Positions 62,290 to 64,000 of a stretch of DNA of 64,000 bases are shown here, in pieces (position 1 is the first letter of the stretch; every line of letters begins with the position of its first letter). The stretch lies in assembly GCF_000758725.1 (NCBI RefSeq), contig NZ_CP009428.1, positions 5,580,001 to 5,644,000 of the forward strand, in the 5' to 3' direction. Under the pieces are notes generated by a model. The model did not search any database. It saw nothing but the letters and a program-made list of their open reading frames with translations, and was not told where the DNA came from. Source of the DNA: Paenibacillus odorifer. Lineage in GTDB: Bacteria; Bacillota; Bacilli; Paenibacillales; Paenibacillaceae. The position numbers were made by a program, and so were the translations under genes.

Positions 62290-63270
62290 ATGGCTAATAT
62301 TAAAGAAATTGCCCGTATGGCTGGTGTTTCCGTGACAACAGTCTCGCGGGTGCTCAATAATCACCCTTATGTAAGTGAAGTCAAACGAACCGCAGTTCTA
62401 ACTACAATTGAAAAATTAAACTACACGCGTAATATGAACGCTGTGCATCTGATCACTGGGCGGACTCAAGCTATAGCTGTTATTATTCCGTATACCAACT
62501 TATTTTATTTCTCAGTCATTATAGCAGGCTTGGCTCAAGAAGCACTGCTGGCTCAATACCGGCTCGTTCTGTGCCAAACCGATTATCGTACTGAAGAAGA
62601 AATTAAGGTGCTTGAGATGCTGCGCAATAAAGAAATTGACGGTGTGGTTATGGTCTCTTCAACAATGAGCTCAGAAGCTATTGAAGAATATACAGCTTAT
62701 GGCCCTATTGTGGTATGTCAGGATAGAGGAGAACGCCAATTTTCTTCTGTATATATTGAGCATTATTCTGCTTTTCGCAGCGGCCTTCAATATTTGAGTG
62801 ATAAAGGTTACAGCCATATTGGCTACTGTGAAGGAAGACCACACGGCAGCAGCAGCTCTATCCGACAAATTGCCTTTAGAGACTTTCTGGCGGCTACAGA
62901 TCATCCTTACATTGATGAATGGATGATCTATAACTGTGTGACCGAAGAGGACGGTGCCCGCGTACTACACCAACTGCTGCAGATGAAGAATCGTCCTGAT
63001 GCCCTGATTATTTCAGCAGGCGATCATATAGCGGCCGGTTTAATCATCGAAGCTTGGAAAAAGGGTATCCGCATTCCTGAGGATCTGGCCGTCATCGGAT
63101 TTGATGATCAGCCTATCGGCCGAACGTTAGGTCTGACCACTGTAGATAATCAGTTAACTGAAATGGGCATATCCGCTTTTCGGATTATCTATGATCAGAT
63201 CCAGCGAAATGATGGACAACCCGTTCACCGCAAGCTTGAGTACCGTATTATAGAACGCAATACAGTATAG
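62290..63270 (+). CDS. LacI-family transcriptional regulator
   Basis: 326 aa. N-terminal HTH (ANIKEIARMAGVSVTTVSRV then LNNHPYVSE). The C-terminal sugar-binding domain (LITGRTQAIAVIIPYTNLFY and DLAVIGFDDQPIGRTLGL then TTVD) is typical of GalR/LacI proteins. Sugar and targets unknown; no sugar gene lies directly beside it within the window. Ribosome site AAAGGGAGG upstream of ATG with longer than usual spacing. Confidence 0.9.
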   Translation: MANIKEIARMAGVSVTTVSRVLNNHPYVSEVKRTAVLTTIEKLNYTRNMNAVHLITGRTQAIAVIIPYTNLFYFSVIIAGLAQEALLAQYRLVLCQTDYRTEEEIKVLEMLRNKEIDGVVMVSSTMSSEAIEEYTAYGPIVVCQDRGERQFSSVYIEHYSAFRSGLQYLSDKGYSHIGYCEGRPHGSSSSIRQIAFRDFLAATDHPYIDEWMIYNCVTEEDGARVLHQLLQMKNRPDALIISAGDHIAAGLIIEAWKKGIRIPEDLAVIGFDDQPIGRTLGLTTVDNQLTEMGISAFRIIYDQIQRNDGQPVHRKLEYRIIERNTV

Positions 63271-63311
63271 CATCCCTTTTATCTTATATCTCCGTCGTAA
63301 TTACATCATTT

Positions 63312-63353
63312 AACGGTCCACTTTGCAGCCTTCTGCGAGTAGGCCGTTTTTTA
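63312..63353 (+). terminator. Terminator of LacI gene
   Basis: Stem AACGG..GCAG / CTGC..CCGTT with a T-rich tail, 42 bp after the stop codon. Confidence 0.75.
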
Positions 63354-63425
63354 TTTTTGCATATTCCCCTCTAGTATTCATTTTTATCCCTTGCTTCCGA
63401 ATGGAATTTGTTTTATCCTAAGTAT

Positions 63426-63438
63426 GAAAATAATTTTC
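63426..63438. promoter_or_regulatory. Candidate MurR/RpiR operator
   Basis: GAAAATAATTTTC, a 13-bp odd palindrome, lies 64 bp upstream of the RpiR-type gene; a partial copy AAAATAATTTC lies at 63460-63470. Position and sequence resemble RpiR-family operators (inference). Confidence 0.45.
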
Positions 63439-63501
63439 TACATTTAGTTAATAATTATAAAAATAATTTCAATACCCCATTGAAACGAGGTGGATGAATG
63501 G

Positions 63502-64000
63502 ATGTCCCCAATACTGCATGCACTCGAGCATGAGAAGGCCAAGCTCTCTCAAATGGAACGAAAGCTGGCTGAACGAATTCTCTCCTCACCAGGCGAAATC
63601 GTTCATATGGGCATTACAGAATTAGCAGAACAATGCGGAATAAGCCCGGCAACGATCACACGTTTCTGTAAGGTGCTTCATTTTAAAGGCTTCCCCGACT
63701 TCAAGGTGAAGCTGGCAGCAGAAATTGCTCATAGTGATGCCGCGCCGCAGGATGGTGGCTCTTCTTATCAAGATATTGTAGCAGGCAACCCACTCTCCGT
63801 GATTGTGGAAGCGATGCAGACGAACCATCTGACCTCCATCAGGGACACTACTTCCCTGTTAGATCTGGAGCGACTGCAGGCAGCAGTTAATTTATTGTGC
63901 CAAGCACGCCGCGTTGATCTATACGGGATGGCGACCTCTTCCATTGTTGCTCAGGATTTCTATCAGAAGCTGATCCGCATAGGCGTAAATTGCACTGCTT
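63502..64000 (+). CDS. MurR/RpiR-family regulator (3' end outside window)
   Basis: N-terminal 166 residues of a regulator whose frame runs off the window end. HTH_6 region: KLAERILSSPGEIVHMGITE then LAEQCGISPATITRFCKVLH and FKGFPDFKVKL. The SIS domain starts near residue 122 and is cut off. Start ATG 63502 with GAGGTGG upstream; two earlier ATGs run into stops. The upstream palindromes suggest self-regulation. Confidence 0.85.
   Translation, partial: MSPILHALEHEKAKLSQMERKLAERILSSPGEIVHMGITELAEQCGISPATITRFCKVLHFKGFPDFKVKLAAEIAHSDAAPQDGGSSYQDIVAGNPLSVIVEAMQTNHLTSIRDTTSLLDLERLQAAVNLLCQARRVDLYGMATSSIVAQDFYQKLIRIGVNCTA

Overview
The window looks like a piece of a Paenibacillus (low-GC Gram-positive, spore-forming) chromosome. 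The signs are a GerE sporulation regulator, many carbohydrate ABC transporters of the Lpl/Ytc (CUT1) kind that lack their own ATPase, YesM/YesN-type two-component systems, an SLH/YcdB surface protein, purine-rich Shine-Dalgarno sites and frequent TTG/GTG starts. No rRNA or tRNA genes were seen. All functions are read from sequence motifs and family knowledge; no database search was run.

Layout. 1-6300 (minus): a sugar-responsive ABC module (binding lipoprotein, two permeases, YesM kinase, YesN regulator cut by the window edge) with a good cre-like site upstream. 6300-12620: a spacer with palindromes, a YcdB/SLH protein, a serine hydrolase, a Cof-type HAD phosphatase and LtrA. 12787-28179 (minus): a large probable operon of nine or ten genes with a GH51-type arabinofuranosidase, two binding proteins (one fused to carbohydrate-binding-like modules), two permease pairs, a DUF5696 protein, a Yip1 membrane protein and an NHL/TPR protein, probably for polysaccharide capture and import. 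28651-31146 (minus): a NitT/TauT-type ABC importer. 31383-39309 (minus): a sialic-acid or N-acetylmannosamine catabolic operon (lyase, SGNH hydrolase, CUT1 importer, NanE epimerase, ROK kinase, RpiR regulator, YhcH/NanQ protein).

39800-45300: a small conserved-looking gene with its own promoter and cre-like site, a phosphotransferase, an MFS efflux protein with a possible attenuator leader, a lipoprotein, and an ECF sigma / DUF4179 anti-sigma pair. 45382-47825: the decayed 3' end of a binding protein, then a tandem array of 51-bp palindromic units split by a complete IS3-family element that leaves a 5-bp duplication. 48000-50700: small uncharacterised proteins and a P-loop kinase-like protein. 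50747-55465: a Fur-controlled YbtP/YbtQ-like ABC exporter-fold pair (probable siderophore importer) with its AraC-type activator. 55658-57194: a SagB-type oxidoreductase, gerE and a small protein. 57398-57835: intergenic repeats. 58019-62092: a Fur-controlled efeO-efeB-efeU iron uptake operon whose efeU carries a sharply GC-rich segment. 62290-64000: a LacI regulator and a truncated RpiR regulator.

Together the window combines carbohydrate scavenging under probable CcpA control with two Fur-controlled iron uptake loci. The most unusual material is non-coding: the 51-bp array and its likely relative at 6601-6664, a 66-bp hairpin duplication at 37617, a dispersed terminator-containing repeat at the 3' ends of four minus-strand genes, and a Fur box built into a terminator stem at 54316-54353.
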